DNA from: Bradyrhizobium sp. CIAT3101
Lineage (GTDB): Bacteria > Pseudomonadota > Alphaproteobacteria > Rhizobiales > Xanthobacteraceae
Direction: 5' to 3'
Assembly: GCF_029714945.1 (NCBI RefSeq)
Contig: NZ_CP121634.1
Span: forward strand, 7,151,001-7,215,000
Length of the DNA stretch: 64,000 nucleotides
Below the pieces are notes generated by a model. The model was given only the letters and a program-made list of their open reading frames with translations, made no database searches and was not told the origin of the DNA. A program made the translations under genes and the position numbers. Position 1 is the first letter of the stretch. Each line of letters starts with the position of its first letter. Below are positions 48,101-55,993 of this stretch, one piece after another.

Positions 48101-49334
48101 CCGTTCCGTTGCATTCTCGCCGACCGACGTAGCTTTGGTTAGTTCGGGGGACGATGGCTTTGTTTACGGCTGGGAATTGGAATCTGGAACGGTCAAAACA
48201 ACGTACCGCGGTCATTCCGATGCCGTGTGGTCCGTTGCAATAGGCGCCGACGCCCGCATCGCGACAGGCAGCGAGGACGGAACCATTCGGGTTTGGTCAA
48301 GAAACGCTCCCTCAGCCGTCCTCCAGCCCAAGCGTCCCTATGAGAACATGAACATCCACAGTGTAACGGGCCTAACGAAAGCTCAGTCCGCAGCTCTTTA
48401 TCGTCTGGGCGCATCAAACAATCCTCCCGCTCAGACAACGACTGCTGATCAGCACAGGGCTCCTGCATTCAATGGAAGAGCCCTGATAATTAGAGGCGGA
48501 GGAGCGAAAGGCATTGCCTACATAGGAGCGCTCTTAGAAATAGAAAATCGGTACAGTTTCGATTGGTATCTAGGAACATCGGCGGGAGCGATCCTCGCAG
48601 TCCTGTTGAGCGCGGGCTATACGGCCGAGGAGCTGAAGGACATTTTATTCAAAACTGAGTTCGGCGAATTCCTGGATGCGCCTTGGTACAAATGGCCGAC
48701 AAACGTCTTATTCCATGGTGGACTGCATCGCGCCGACGCTCTGATCAAATGGCTCGATAGTCTTCTTGCCAAGAAGCTTAACCTTACCGACGCGGCTAAA
48801 CTGGCCGACTTGCCCAAGCGCGTCACGATCCTCGCGAGTCAAAGGGGTAAAGATGCACTGATACTCGACTCGGCTAATCCGAAGTATGATGACATGCCGG
48901 CTTCCTATGCCGTCCGTCTCAGCATGACGATCCCAATTCTGTTTACGCCCGGCGAGAATTATGGCCAGCGCGTGCTCGATGGAGGACTGCGGAACAATTT
49001 CCCGTTGCGGCATTTTTTGTCGGAATTCCCGATGGGAAACTTTATTGGACTATATCTCGGGTCAGAGCGTCATGACAACTCAGCCAAACGCCACAGCTTG
49101 ATTAGCGATATCCTTTCGATTGTGATCGACGCAGGTGACGTCGAACTCCTGAGAAAGTATCAGAAAAATATCATCGTGATTGATCCCCAACCAATTGGCA
49201 CCTTGGATTTTTCGTTGAGCGATCGGCAGAAGAACTTCCTCGTCCTCAAAGGAAGAAGGGCCGCTCAAAGATTCCTTCGCAACAACTCGGTCATCGATCC
49301 GGCAACCTCAGGCGCGCTGCCTCGGGCCGAATGA
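45168..49334 (+). CDS. STAND NTPase-WD40-patatin protein, candidate anti-phage effector (1388 aa)
   Basis: The N-terminus is an NB-ARC/STAND NTPase: SFGRANESALLKKW, Walker A GGIRGCGKTRLS (Lys47), Walker B RCLVILDNLES, sensor VLVNGREIPYL and the GHP motif YQGHPLSLELTARF, then a winged-helix part. A pentapeptide-like linker (FSNCIIRQAYLQGATMHG) leads to 14 WD40 repeats (about residues 474-1045), enough for two seven-bladed propellers. The C-terminus is a patatin lipase: RGGGAKGIAYIGALLE, GTSAG with Ser1138, and LDGGLRNNFPL with Asp1271, so the dyad is intact. The NTPase-linker-WD40 part resembles cyanobacterial STAND proteins. STAND proteins oligomerise on sensing a trigger; here the likely result is membrane lipid attack. 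Codon use is AT-richer than core. Confidence 0.9.
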   Translation: MLTADWGDAPSVSNSFGRANESALLKKWALIDRCQLIVLGGIRGCGKTRLSAMFANEISHPDDDRPAPETEGHFDYVIWRSLLNAPSLQSLVDDISHFLFSDRGPSSPNFPKPDLDAVLAGFREKRCLVILDNLESILGESKSTVAFDAKFREYEDFFQRIANTPHNSCVLVNGREIPYLLETLCGEQKPGRILRLEGLDDRASRQIIAAHGKVTGARAINRIIRFYQGHPLSLELTARFVETVYNGDAGQFLTSGSKIFRDIEEIIDWHFDRLAPAELFLIVCLALNREPIALEEIRQTVLDIDVRQQIESAIQSFQTRLPLVRSKQSLTLQPVIMEFVTQKVLSAVVREIELGEPELLDKHILLRATAKDYVRDIQKRLILDEAIRRARETSLNIADFDRKLARLLTRKRQLGLTGYTAGNVINLIGAAELPYSGRDFSNCIIRQAYLQGATMHGVDMSGSQFVDSVFTTNLGAVLCLALSPARDAVATGDMSGGVYLWRIGDGTQLRAFEGHTSWVRSIAFSPNAKTLATAGSDYTIRLWDVANGHCTRILKEHVDQIYSISFSRDGRLLASGGEDKQTIIWNPATGDIIERIAGTGGRVRAVKFSPTDDHLAIADNAITIWNYREHKLVVQFELGKPIRDLAYSNQGNVLACLRDDDGSIAIQQASNGRPITHIRDTNTRMLAIDFSHDDRMIVTTAEDGRIGLWQSRNGENTGYLSGHTASAKAIAARPIRNIVASGGDDQAVKVWDVDRRRCLATIRGYGRAVRSVAFAGTSGDLISGGEDGLVRIWSSGRRTDPSILSGHAGTIQSVSCSPDGRLIASGGNDGTVRIWDRRTEKCNLVLRDHDDWIWNVRFSPDGMLLAGAGKDNSVSVWNTSNGRQLHRLTHHVDEVHTVVFSPDGAQLFSGSDDHTIKVWSLRTGELVDELAGHTNCVRSIALSPGGALLASASDDETVRVWDLKTKQVKTLKGHAGRVRSVAFSPTDVALVSSGDDGFVYGWELESGTVKTTYRGHSDAVWSVAIGADARIATGSEDGTIRVWSRNAPSAVLQPKRPYENMNIHSVTGLTKAQSAALYRLGASNNPPAQTTTADQHRAPAFNGRALIIRGGGAKGIAYIGALLEIENRYSFDWYLGTSAGAILAVLLSAGYTAEELKDILFKTEFGEFLDAPWYKWPTNVLFHGGLHRADALIKWLDSLLAKKLNLTDAAKLADLPKRVTILASQRGKDALILDSANPKYDDMPASYAVRLSMTIPILFTPGENYGQRVLDGGLRNNFPLRHFLSEFPMGNFIGLYLGSERHDNSAKRHSLISDILSIVIDAGDVELLRKYQKNIIVIDPQPIGTLDFSLSDRQKNFLVLKGRRAAQRFLRNNSVIDPATSGALPRAE

Positions 49335-49473
49335 CCTGCTTTCATTTCATCCAGCGAAACAGCGCACTTATACATTGGCTTCGCCAACATAGGTGATCCT
49401 ACAGCGCTGCAACATTGTCCGACAGACTACTGAAAAAATTGACATCAGCTTCGAAGCGGCGCATCGCGCCGCC

Positions 49474-50778
49474 GTGGCGAGCTATCACTTCTCTGTTCAG
49501 ATCATCAGCCGGTCTAGAGGACAGTCGGCTATCGCTGCAGCCGCATACCGCGCCGGAGAACGGCTGCGGGAAGAGCAGACCGAGATGGTTCACGATTACA
49601 GCCGGCGACGCGGCGTGGTCTATTCGGAAATCCTCCTTCCTGCCCATGCGACGCCTCTCCTAAAGGACCGCGAGAAACTGTGGAACGAGGTCGAGCGAAT
49701 GGAAGGTCGCAGGGACGCCCAGCTCGCCCGTGAAATCAATCTGGCCCTTCCGCATGAGCTGGACGCCGGGGCGAGACGAGAACTGGTTTTAAACTTCGTC
49801 CAGGAGGCCTTCGTCAGTCGTGGCATGGTGGCTGATGTCGCCATTCATGCCCCAGTCCTGGAAAAGGGCGATCATCCCCACAACCATCATGCGCACATCC
49901 TGCTCACTCTGCGCCAGGCAACGGCCTCAGGACTTCGTCCTGTCAAGACTCGCGAATGGAATAGCGACGGACTTCTGCGGGAATGGCGGGCCCTGTGGGC
50001 GGATCGACAGAACGATGCGCTGGAGCGGGTCGGTATTGCGGAACGCGTCGACCACCGGGCGCTCGACGCACAGCGGGCCGAGGCGGTTTCCGCCCGAGAC
50101 TTCGTGAGAGCGGCGTGGCTTGATCGCGAACCCGAAGTTCATCTCGGAAAAGTCCAGCGCAGGCGGATCGAACTGATCCGGCCGGCAACAAAGGTCCATT
50201 TCGTCCGTTCGGGCATCAACCTCGATGTCCTCTTGAAGAACTCGACGAGAGCGCGGCTTCGCCTTGAAGCCTGGCAGAAGGCCTATGTCCGGCTGCTCCA
50301 CGGCAAGCCAAAGCCGAAAGGTTCAGCGGCGCAGCGTCCCCGACCGCAGGATACCTCCGTTGCCGGACTGCTGGACCAGATGCTGCGCTCTCCGTCGCGC
50401 TCGCTTCCGGACCAGTTGCGCCGGATCGGTGCCGGCATCGCCATCTGGCAATCCATCCTAGGGATACGGGTCTCGCGTTACTCGGATTTTCGGTCGCGGT
50501 ATGTCGCGGATGCGCTTGCGCGGGAGCTAGTCCGTGACCTCGGCAGGCAGCGGGTCCGCATAAGGCACCTCGACGCGCCAACTGTCCCAAAGGTCGCGCC
50601 ATCGGCTCTCAAGCCAGTACCGTACCTTGCGGGCCAGGATCGGGTAAGGCAGCAGGCGTGGCATAAGGATAATGGCGTGGCGGTCCGCAAGCCTCATGAT
50701 CTCGGCGGGGTCGACGAGATAGCGCGCCGCTTCGCTCACGCCCTCACTCGTGTTGCCCCGGCGCGAGTCCGCGTCTGA
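49474..50778 (+). CDS. MobA/TraA-type relaxase, C-terminus overlapping traG antisense (434 aa)
   Basis: The N-terminus SYHFSVQIISRSRGQSAIAA, AAYRAGERLREEQ is the hallmark of Ti/IncQ-type relaxases (catalytic Tyr in AAYRAG), and the histidine triad is in KGDHPHNHHAHILLTLR. It nicks the transfer origin and pilots the strand. The GTG at 49474 gives the usual start; the frame continues to 49393. From about base 50527 the frame runs across the antisense of the convergent traG, so the last 84 residues are probably not original and any helicase domain is lost. Function is doubtful. Confidence 0.8.
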   Translation: MASYHFSVQIISRSRGQSAIAAAAYRAGERLREEQTEMVHDYSRRRGVVYSEILLPAHATPLLKDREKLWNEVERMEGRRDAQLAREINLALPHELDAGARRELVLNFVQEAFVSRGMVADVAIHAPVLEKGDHPHNHHAHILLTLRQATASGLRPVKTREWNSDGLLREWRALWADRQNDALERVGIAERVDHRALDAQRAEAVSARDFVRAAWLDREPEVHLGKVQRRRIELIRPATKVHFVRSGINLDVLLKNSTRARLRLEAWQKAYVRLLHGKPKPKGSAAQRPRPQDTSVAGLLDQMLRSPSRSLPDQLRRIGAGIAIWQSILGIRVSRYSDFRSRYVADALARELVRDLGRQRVRIRHLDAPTVPKVAPSALKPVPYLAGQDRVRQQAWHKDNGVAVRKPHDLGGVDEIARRFAHALTRVAPARVRV

Positions 50779-52053
50779 GTGTGACCTGCCGGCAGAGCGG
50801 CTGAGCGTGGTCGTGTAGCCAATGCTGTCCGCCAGCATCCGCGCAGTCTCGATGTCGCTGACGTTGAACGCGACCTTGCATCCCGCGTTCGCGATGATGG
50901 ATCGCGCCCGGCTGTAGGTCCGCTGCAGCTGGTCCAGGTCCTGCCACACCATGATCATCCGCATGTAGGTCGCCAGGAACCCTACCCCATCCTCAATTGG
51001 TTGCAGCCGGCCGAGGGCGGCGGCCTCATCGAGCAGCAGCAACGTCTTCTTCTTGGGGACCTGTTGCTTTTGCCTGGTCATGGCAGTCAGTGCGCAGCCG
51101 ATGATGGCGCGCAGGAAGCCGCGGTAGATCGTGAGCTTCTCCTCAGGTACCATGACGTAGACCGTCGCCACGCCCCTGTTGAGGTCTTCAAACCGGAAAT
51201 CAGAGGTGGACGACACGATGCCGGCCGGCTTGTCGATCGACCAGATGCCGGTCGCCTTGTCGACCGTGGACTTGATGGATTTGAGCTCGTCGCTCTTCTC
51301 CATGGCGAGAAGGCTCGTCGCCTCCTCGCGGAGGCTGATGGAAGGCAGCGTCACGGCGTCGAGCAGCAGCGCCTCGAGACCGGGCCAGTCCTGTGCAGCG
51401 AGAGCGCGGACATGGGCCAGCGTTCGCAGCTCCGGCTGGTCGGCGTACTTGTGGCAGACATACAGCAGGATGGTGCCGAGCAGTGCGCGGGCCTTTTCGT
51501 CCCAGTGCTCGCCATCGGAAGTAGGGATGATCAGCAGATCGGCCAGCTGCTTGGCATCGTCGGCCTCGTGCCAGGTACCGACCTGAATCATGTCTAGCGG
51601 GTTGAACCCGTGCGACTTCGCCGGATCCATGACATTGAGGGTCCAGACCGGGCCCCGAAGGGCCCGCGCCCGCGAGGTGATCGCGTGGTTCTCGCCTTTG
51701 ATATCGATGACGATGATAGAACCCGGATACTCAAGCAGGTTCGGGATCACCACCGAGTAACCTTTGCCCGTACGTGTCGGAGCGAACAGCAGCACGAAGC
51801 CTTCGGCCTTGTAGCGGATGAACCGTCCGCCGATCTTGCCGATGATGAGCCCGCAACGGCCGAGGGCACCGCTACGAAGGATCTCCCAGTAGCTTGACCA
51901 CCGGGACGAGCCGTAGGTGACAGAGCGGTCGCCAAGGACGGTCGCCAAGGTGAGTTCAAGCAGCCGCACACAGGCGGCGAGGATGGTTCTGGCCAGGATT
52001 AACGCGAGCCACGCCAACCTTAGGCAGAGCCGGACGGCAAACCTCAAGATCAC
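50527..52053 (-). CDS. Type IV coupling protein TraG/VirD4 (508 aa)
   Basis: Two N-terminal hydrophobic helices (LCLRLAWLALILARTILAAC) are followed by the motor with Walker A LFAPTRTGKGYSVVIP, IIVIDIKGENHAITS, and Walker B TLLLLDEAAALGRL. VirD4/TraG proteins link the relaxosome to the type IV secretion channel. No mating-pair genes are present in the window, so this is a remnant or acts with a channel encoded elsewhere. Start is GTG at 52053 with a weak ribosome site; the 3' end overlaps the relaxase frame by 252 bases tail to tail. Confidence 0.88.
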   Translation of the reverse strand: MILRFAVRLCLRLAWLALILARTILAACVRLLELTLATVLGDRSVTYGSSRWSSYWEILRSGALGRCGLIIGKIGGRFIRYKAEGFVLLFAPTRTGKGYSVVIPNLLEYPGSIIVIDIKGENHAITSRARALRGPVWTLNVMDPAKSHGFNPLDMIQVGTWHEADDAKQLADLLIIPTSDGEHWDEKARALLGTILLYVCHKYADQPELRTLAHVRALAAQDWPGLEALLLDAVTLPSISLREEATSLLAMEKSDELKSIKSTVDKATGIWSIDKPAGIVSSTSDFRFEDLNRGVATVYVMVPEEKLTIYRGFLRAIIGCALTAMTRQKQQVPKKKTLLLLDEAAALGRLQPIEDGVGFLATYMRMIMVWQDLDQLQRTYSRARSIIANAGCKVAFNVSDIETARMLADSIGYTTTLSRSAGRSHSDADSRRGNTSEGVSEAARYLVDPAEIMRLADRHAIILMPRLLPYPILARKVRYWLESRWRDLWDSWRVEVPYADPLPAEVTD

Positions 52054-52252
52054 GCACTAACGATCCAGGATAAAAGTGCCGCGGGTCAAACATGCTGCCT
52101 TTGCTGAAGGCGCCAACCAGTCTGCCTACAGTCGGAATGCCCGCTGCGCCTAGTGATACTAGGAAGCGCAACGCCTCCGCCTCGAAGAGCTTTGTCGGTC
52201 AATTCAGCGTTTCGCCCCCGGACCACCGAGGCATGCCTCCAGCCGGAGCCGG

Positions 52253-53404
52253 CTAGAAAGAAGTATCCGGCTCCACGGCCAGGACCATCTGCTTGGTGAA
52301 TTGCGATCGCGTCTGGCAGGCGATTTTCAACCCGCCCCGCTTCTGAGCGAAAGTCCTGCTGTCGGAAGCCCGCCAGCAGCCATTGATGTCTTCGGGAAGA
52401 AGACCGATCGCCGAGCCCAGCCGGTCGATCAGCTGGAACACCGGTCGCGACTGCGGAAACCTGTCGGGGTCCTTGGAAATCTCAAGCTGAAAAAAGAACG
52501 CCTTCTTTGCGACCGTTGCCTTCACCTCGTACTGACCATCCGTGCACCTCAGCAGGTCATCCTCTGCGTTGCAGGTGTAGGAAGGAAGATTGGCGCGCAT
52601 GGCCTTGCGTAGCGCTGCATCGTCCCCCACCACCAGCGCATCGATGATGCTTGCCGGAGGCGCCGTGCGCGACGCCTGATTGACAAGAGCTGCGGTTGCT
52701 TGTGACGCAGCGGTTGAAGCAGAGTTGCCGGCCATAGGTGATTTCTCGCCCAACGGCTCACTAACTTCCTTGATGAGCGACGCGAGCCGGGAGGGGCAGT
52801 ATTTCGTGAGGTAGGCTTTCTCGGCATCGATGACCCGACTCATCATCGCTGAAATCTGGTCCTTCGGCGCCTCGATGGATACGTCGAGCGTGTACCAGTC
52901 CGACTCGCCCGTCCAATCCATCTGGCATTCCAAGGGCAGCACGAATTCGGGCTTCGGCTTAGTGTCGTAAGAACCGCAGATCATCTTGCGGCCGCCGAAG
53001 CCAGGAGAGACTGACGACATCACGAACCCTCCCCCCTCACTGCGTCGAGGCTCAATCGCGCCAACCCTTGCGAGGTTCATCGTCCGTCGCTTCAGCAGGT
53101 AACCGTCGACCTTTCCGTTTTTGCTAACCGCTTCCACTCTGCGATATTCGATGTTGCAGTTGTCTTTTGCCCGAACTTCGACCTTCACCGTTTCGTTGCG
53201 GAGGTTCTTATAGGACGAAGTGACAAGACCCGGCGCGACCGCAAGGTTTTCCATATTGGTGAAAATTGCCGCCAGGAGTTGCTCGCGCTCCAGGCTTGTT
53301 GTCGGCGCCTGCGCAAGTGCCAGGCCGGGAAACCAGAACAAGAGGGACACTACCGTTGACCGCGCCAGTGCTTGACTGGATGCCAAGTTGAACAAGAAGC
53401 GCAT
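52253..53404 (-). CDS. Secreted hypothetical protein (383 aa)
   Basis: The signal peptide ends near FPGLALAQAP. The mature part contains several Cys (DNCNIEYRRV, MICGSYDTK, LECQMDWTGESDWYTLD, CNAEDDLLRCTDGQ, INGCWRASD) that could form disulfides in the periplasm. Two related Cys-bearing halves are separated by an Ala/Ser-rich linker. GGGG precedes the ATG. It reads with traG, about 200 bases upstream of it. Not recognised. Confidence 0.7.
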   Translation of the reverse strand: MRFLFNLASSQALARSTVVSLLFWFPGLALAQAPTTSLEREQLLAAIFTNMENLAVAPGLVTSSYKNLRNETVKVEVRAKDNCNIEYRRVEAVSKNGKVDGYLLKRRTMNLARVGAIEPRRSEGGGFVMSSVSPGFGGRKMICGSYDTKPKPEFVLPLECQMDWTGESDWYTLDVSIEAPKDQISAMMSRVIDAEKAYLTKYCPSRLASLIKEVSEPLGEKSPMAGNSASTAASQATAALVNQASRTAPPASIIDALVVGDDAALRKAMRANLPSYTCNAEDDLLRCTDGQYEVKATVAKKAFFFQLEISKDPDRFPQSRPVFQLIDRLGSAIGLLPEDINGCWRASDSRTFAQKRGGLKIACQTRSQFTKQMVLAVEPDTSF

Positions 53405-53659
53405 GAAAGACCCCGTGGAGCGCTGATGAGAGTGATGCCTAATCGATCATCAGCGGCGTCCGACGGTAGCGAAAATCCTGATTTACGCATGGAAGGTCTA
53501 AGCGCAAAATAATGATCGAATGGAAATAAGCGCCGACCTTGAGTCAATTGCAGAAGCTACTGAGCAGACTCAAGAAAAGTGTAGTGCGCTGACTAGAAGC
53601 GTAGCGGTTGCGAAGCCCCTTGCAAAAATCAGAACATTTGCAATTGCGGGACCGTCCGC

Positions 53660-54211
53660 ATGACAGTCCTTGGCTATGCAAGGGTGAGCACTTCCGGACA
53701 AGAGTTGGACATCCAGATCGTCCAGCTCAAGGCAGCCGGATGCGAGACCATTCTCTGCGAGAAGGAGAGCGGCACGAAGGTGAACCGGCGTGAGCTGTCG
53801 CGATTGCTCCGCCGCCTTCGCAAAGGAGACGTGGTCATTATTCCCGCACTGGACCGGCTAACGCGTGGTGGACCTTTCCGGATGCTGAGCGTTCTCTCGG
53901 AAATTACGTCGCGAGGTGCCAGCTATAGGTCGCTCGCCGAACCCTGGGCCGATACCACCCATGAACTCGGCGAAGTGCTTGCTGCGCTTGTCGGCTATAT
54001 CGCTCGAAAAACGCGCGAAGACATCATTCGGAGGACCACTGCCGGACGTGAGCGCGCCCGGCTCAATGGCGTACAATTCGGCCGCAAGCCGAAGCTAACG
54101 CCAGAGCAGAGAGAGCGTGCGCTTGCACGACGGCTTGCCGGTGAACCGCAGAAACGAATCGCGAGCGACTACGACGTGAGCTGCTCCACGATCTCTCGGT
54201 TGAAGGCGTGA
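53660..54211 (+). CDS. Serine recombinase, Tn3-resolvase family (183 aa)
   Basis: The N-terminal catalytic domain begins VLGYARVSTSGQELDIQI with the nucleophile Ser, followed by IIPALDRLTRGG and GEVLAALVGYIARKTREDII. The C-terminal helix-turn-helix is ARRLAGEPQKRIASDYDVSC-STISRLKA. It is full length for a resolvase or invertase and could resolve cointegrates of a lost transposon or monomerise the excised element. Confidence 0.92.
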   Translation: MTVLGYARVSTSGQELDIQIVQLKAAGCETILCEKESGTKVNRRELSRLLRRLRKGDVVIIPALDRLTRGGPFRMLSVLSEITSRGASYRSLAEPWADTTHELGEVLAALVGYIARKTREDIIRRTTAGRERARLNGVQFGRKPKLTPEQRERALARRLAGEPQKRIASDYDVSCSTISRLKA

Positions 54212-54300
54212 TAATTGCGGCGTAGCTTTGCCCCTCGGCTTTCCCAGACCCTCCACCACTAGCGGCTGTTGCCGACCGTGCATTGCGTATACCACGCCGT

Positions 54301-55557
54301 TCAGCACATCCGAAGTGTTGCCGGCAACCTAGGCGAACCTCGGCCGGCGTGCGGCACCTCGATCTCGTAGTGCACCCATTCCCTAGCTCGCATGCGGTCT
54401 TCATCAAGCCGGTTGTGTGGCTCGATAAAGAGAACCTGGCAGTGCTTTGCGCATTGATCAATCGCATCGGCAACTTGATCGAAGAGGTCCTTTGCAAATC
54501 CCCATCCTGCTCCTTCCAGGACCAGCATGGTTGGAAGATGCTGACTCTTGAACCGCGCAAGCTCCGCAGCGAGTGCAAGCAATACTTCCGTGTGCACTCC
54601 GCCGCCAAAGTTCTTCAATGGAAACCGCTCGGCCGGCGAATACGTCTCCGCGATCAACTCCATATGAGGACTGCCATCCTCATGCTGAACGCTCTCCGGT
54701 GGATCTTCAGGCTCAAGAGGTTTGGGCTCGAATCCCATGTGCCGGAAGCGCTTGTTGCCGTTAGCACCCACGTTCGCGGCAAGTGCCACGACTGTCGCGA
54801 CATTCACTTGCAGCAACTCCGCCAAGCCGCGCAGATCATCCCCCATCCTCGGGTCGAGATACCGATGCGGCAAGTAGACGAAGTCTATGACCGAAGGCGA
54901 CTCCGGCTGAGCAGCGCCGTCCAGCTCAAACTGAGGCATTCCGTCCACTGGAATGTCCATCGAAAGCGTATGGTCTTTGCTCGCCATGAAACTGAGGTCC
55001 AGATTCAGAGCCCGACGAGCGTTGGTACCGTCCCAGCGATTTAGGAGGCGAGTATTGCGGAGACCGGCCAGCCACTCACAGATCGCGGTTTTGCCAGCCC
55101 CATTCGTTCCGCTCACCACCGTGACCCGCCCGAAATGCATCACACTATCTGGAAGAAAGAGCGGGCTCCTCTTTAACTTCACCTGTTCAATCCATCGATC
55201 GAGCGGTGCACCGGTGCTGGCACGTCGAATGCGAGCCTCGTGTAGCCTTTTCCAAGTCCGTAAAAGCCCCGCCGGAAATGCATTTCCCTTGTTGTTGTCA
55301 ATGTCCTTTCCATGAAGCTCGCACGTCCAGATGCCGTTATCGACGTCGGCGAGTTGGTCCGGAGTCAACCCTCCGCGACCACGTGGCCCCCCGGAAGCTG
55401 CACTGTAGATGTGCGATGCCTGCCCTACTCTGGCCGCCTCGTGAGGAGCGGCGCCAGGCCCGACCGTACGAACCCGGCAGTGTGGGAGACTGCACTCGTG
55501 ACCAGCTCTATCAGCCAGCAGCTTCTTAGTCGTTTCCTTGAAATCGCCTTCTCGCAC
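54301..55557 (-). CDS. HNH-type domain fused to a P-loop ATPase (418 aa)
   Basis: The N-terminal 120 residues follow an HNH-nuclease pattern: HECSLPHCRVRTVGP, GQASHIYSAASGGPRGRGGL, DNGIWTCELHGKDIDN. The rest is an SMC/ABC-like ATPase with Walker A VVSGTNGAGKTAICEWLAGL; the expected Walker B region reads TMLVLEGAGWGFAKDL and lacks the usual Asp-Glu pair. GTG at 55557 follows a G-rich ribosome site. Nuclease plus ATPase recalls the two-gene Septu defence pair, but here both are in one chain. Biological role inferred only. Confidence 0.75.
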   Translation of the reverse strand: MREGDFKETTKKLLADRAGHECSLPHCRVRTVGPGAAPHEAARVGQASHIYSAASGGPRGRGGLTPDQLADVDNGIWTCELHGKDIDNNKGNAFPAGLLRTWKRLHEARIRRASTGAPLDRWIEQVKLKRSPLFLPDSVMHFGRVTVVSGTNGAGKTAICEWLAGLRNTRLLNRWDGTNARRALNLDLSFMASKDHTLSMDIPVDGMPQFELDGAAQPESPSVIDFVYLPHRYLDPRMGDDLRGLAELLQVNVATVVALAANVGANGNKRFRHMGFEPKPLEPEDPPESVQHEDGSPHMELIAETYSPAERFPLKNFGGGVHTEVLLALAAELARFKSQHLPTMLVLEGAGWGFAKDLFDQVADAIDQCAKHCQVLFIEPHNRLDEDRMRAREWVHYEIEVPHAGRGSPRLPATLRMC

Positions 55558-55993
55558 TCGGCCCCCCTCTATCTCGGTGACAGGTTTTAGCCTCCAACAA
55601 TTTCGTGTCCAGTGCCCGTCACCCGTCGTCGGATCCGAACTGCGACCACCGACGCGACACCACTCCGAGCATGCTCGGTAAAGCCGGTTGTGCGTGCCTG
55701 ACGGCCGGGCTTCAGGGCTTCGCCCGGAGCCGAGCAGATCTCCGCAATTGAACTTAGAGCTGTCTCCGCCCTATGGGCTGTAATCCCTCACGCAAGATGG
55801 CCAGTTCACGCCCTGTCGTTCAAGCCCTGCCTTTGGCACCCTGCGGGCTAGGGGCTTGAGCGCCACGTCGTGAACCGGCAAGGGGCTTGGCATCACTTAA
55901 GCCGACGTGTCGGCTTGCACCCGTCCCTCACTATTTAGGCGTGCGTTACCGTCGGATGGTCCCTATAGTTTGCAAAGGGAGGATCATGAACCG
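55558..55993. other. Intergenic region with hairpins
   Basis: No credible gene. Holds CCGGGC/GCCCGG (55705-55727) and a longer imperfect palindrome from TCAAGCCC (55820) to GGGCTTGA (about 55859). Could contain promoters for the flanking divergent genes or a transfer-origin remnant; nothing decides it. Confidence 0.4.

Noticed and set aside
53660..54211. Serine resolvase as part of an intact Tn3-type transposon
   Set aside because: No transposase gene or terminal inverted repeats were seen around it.
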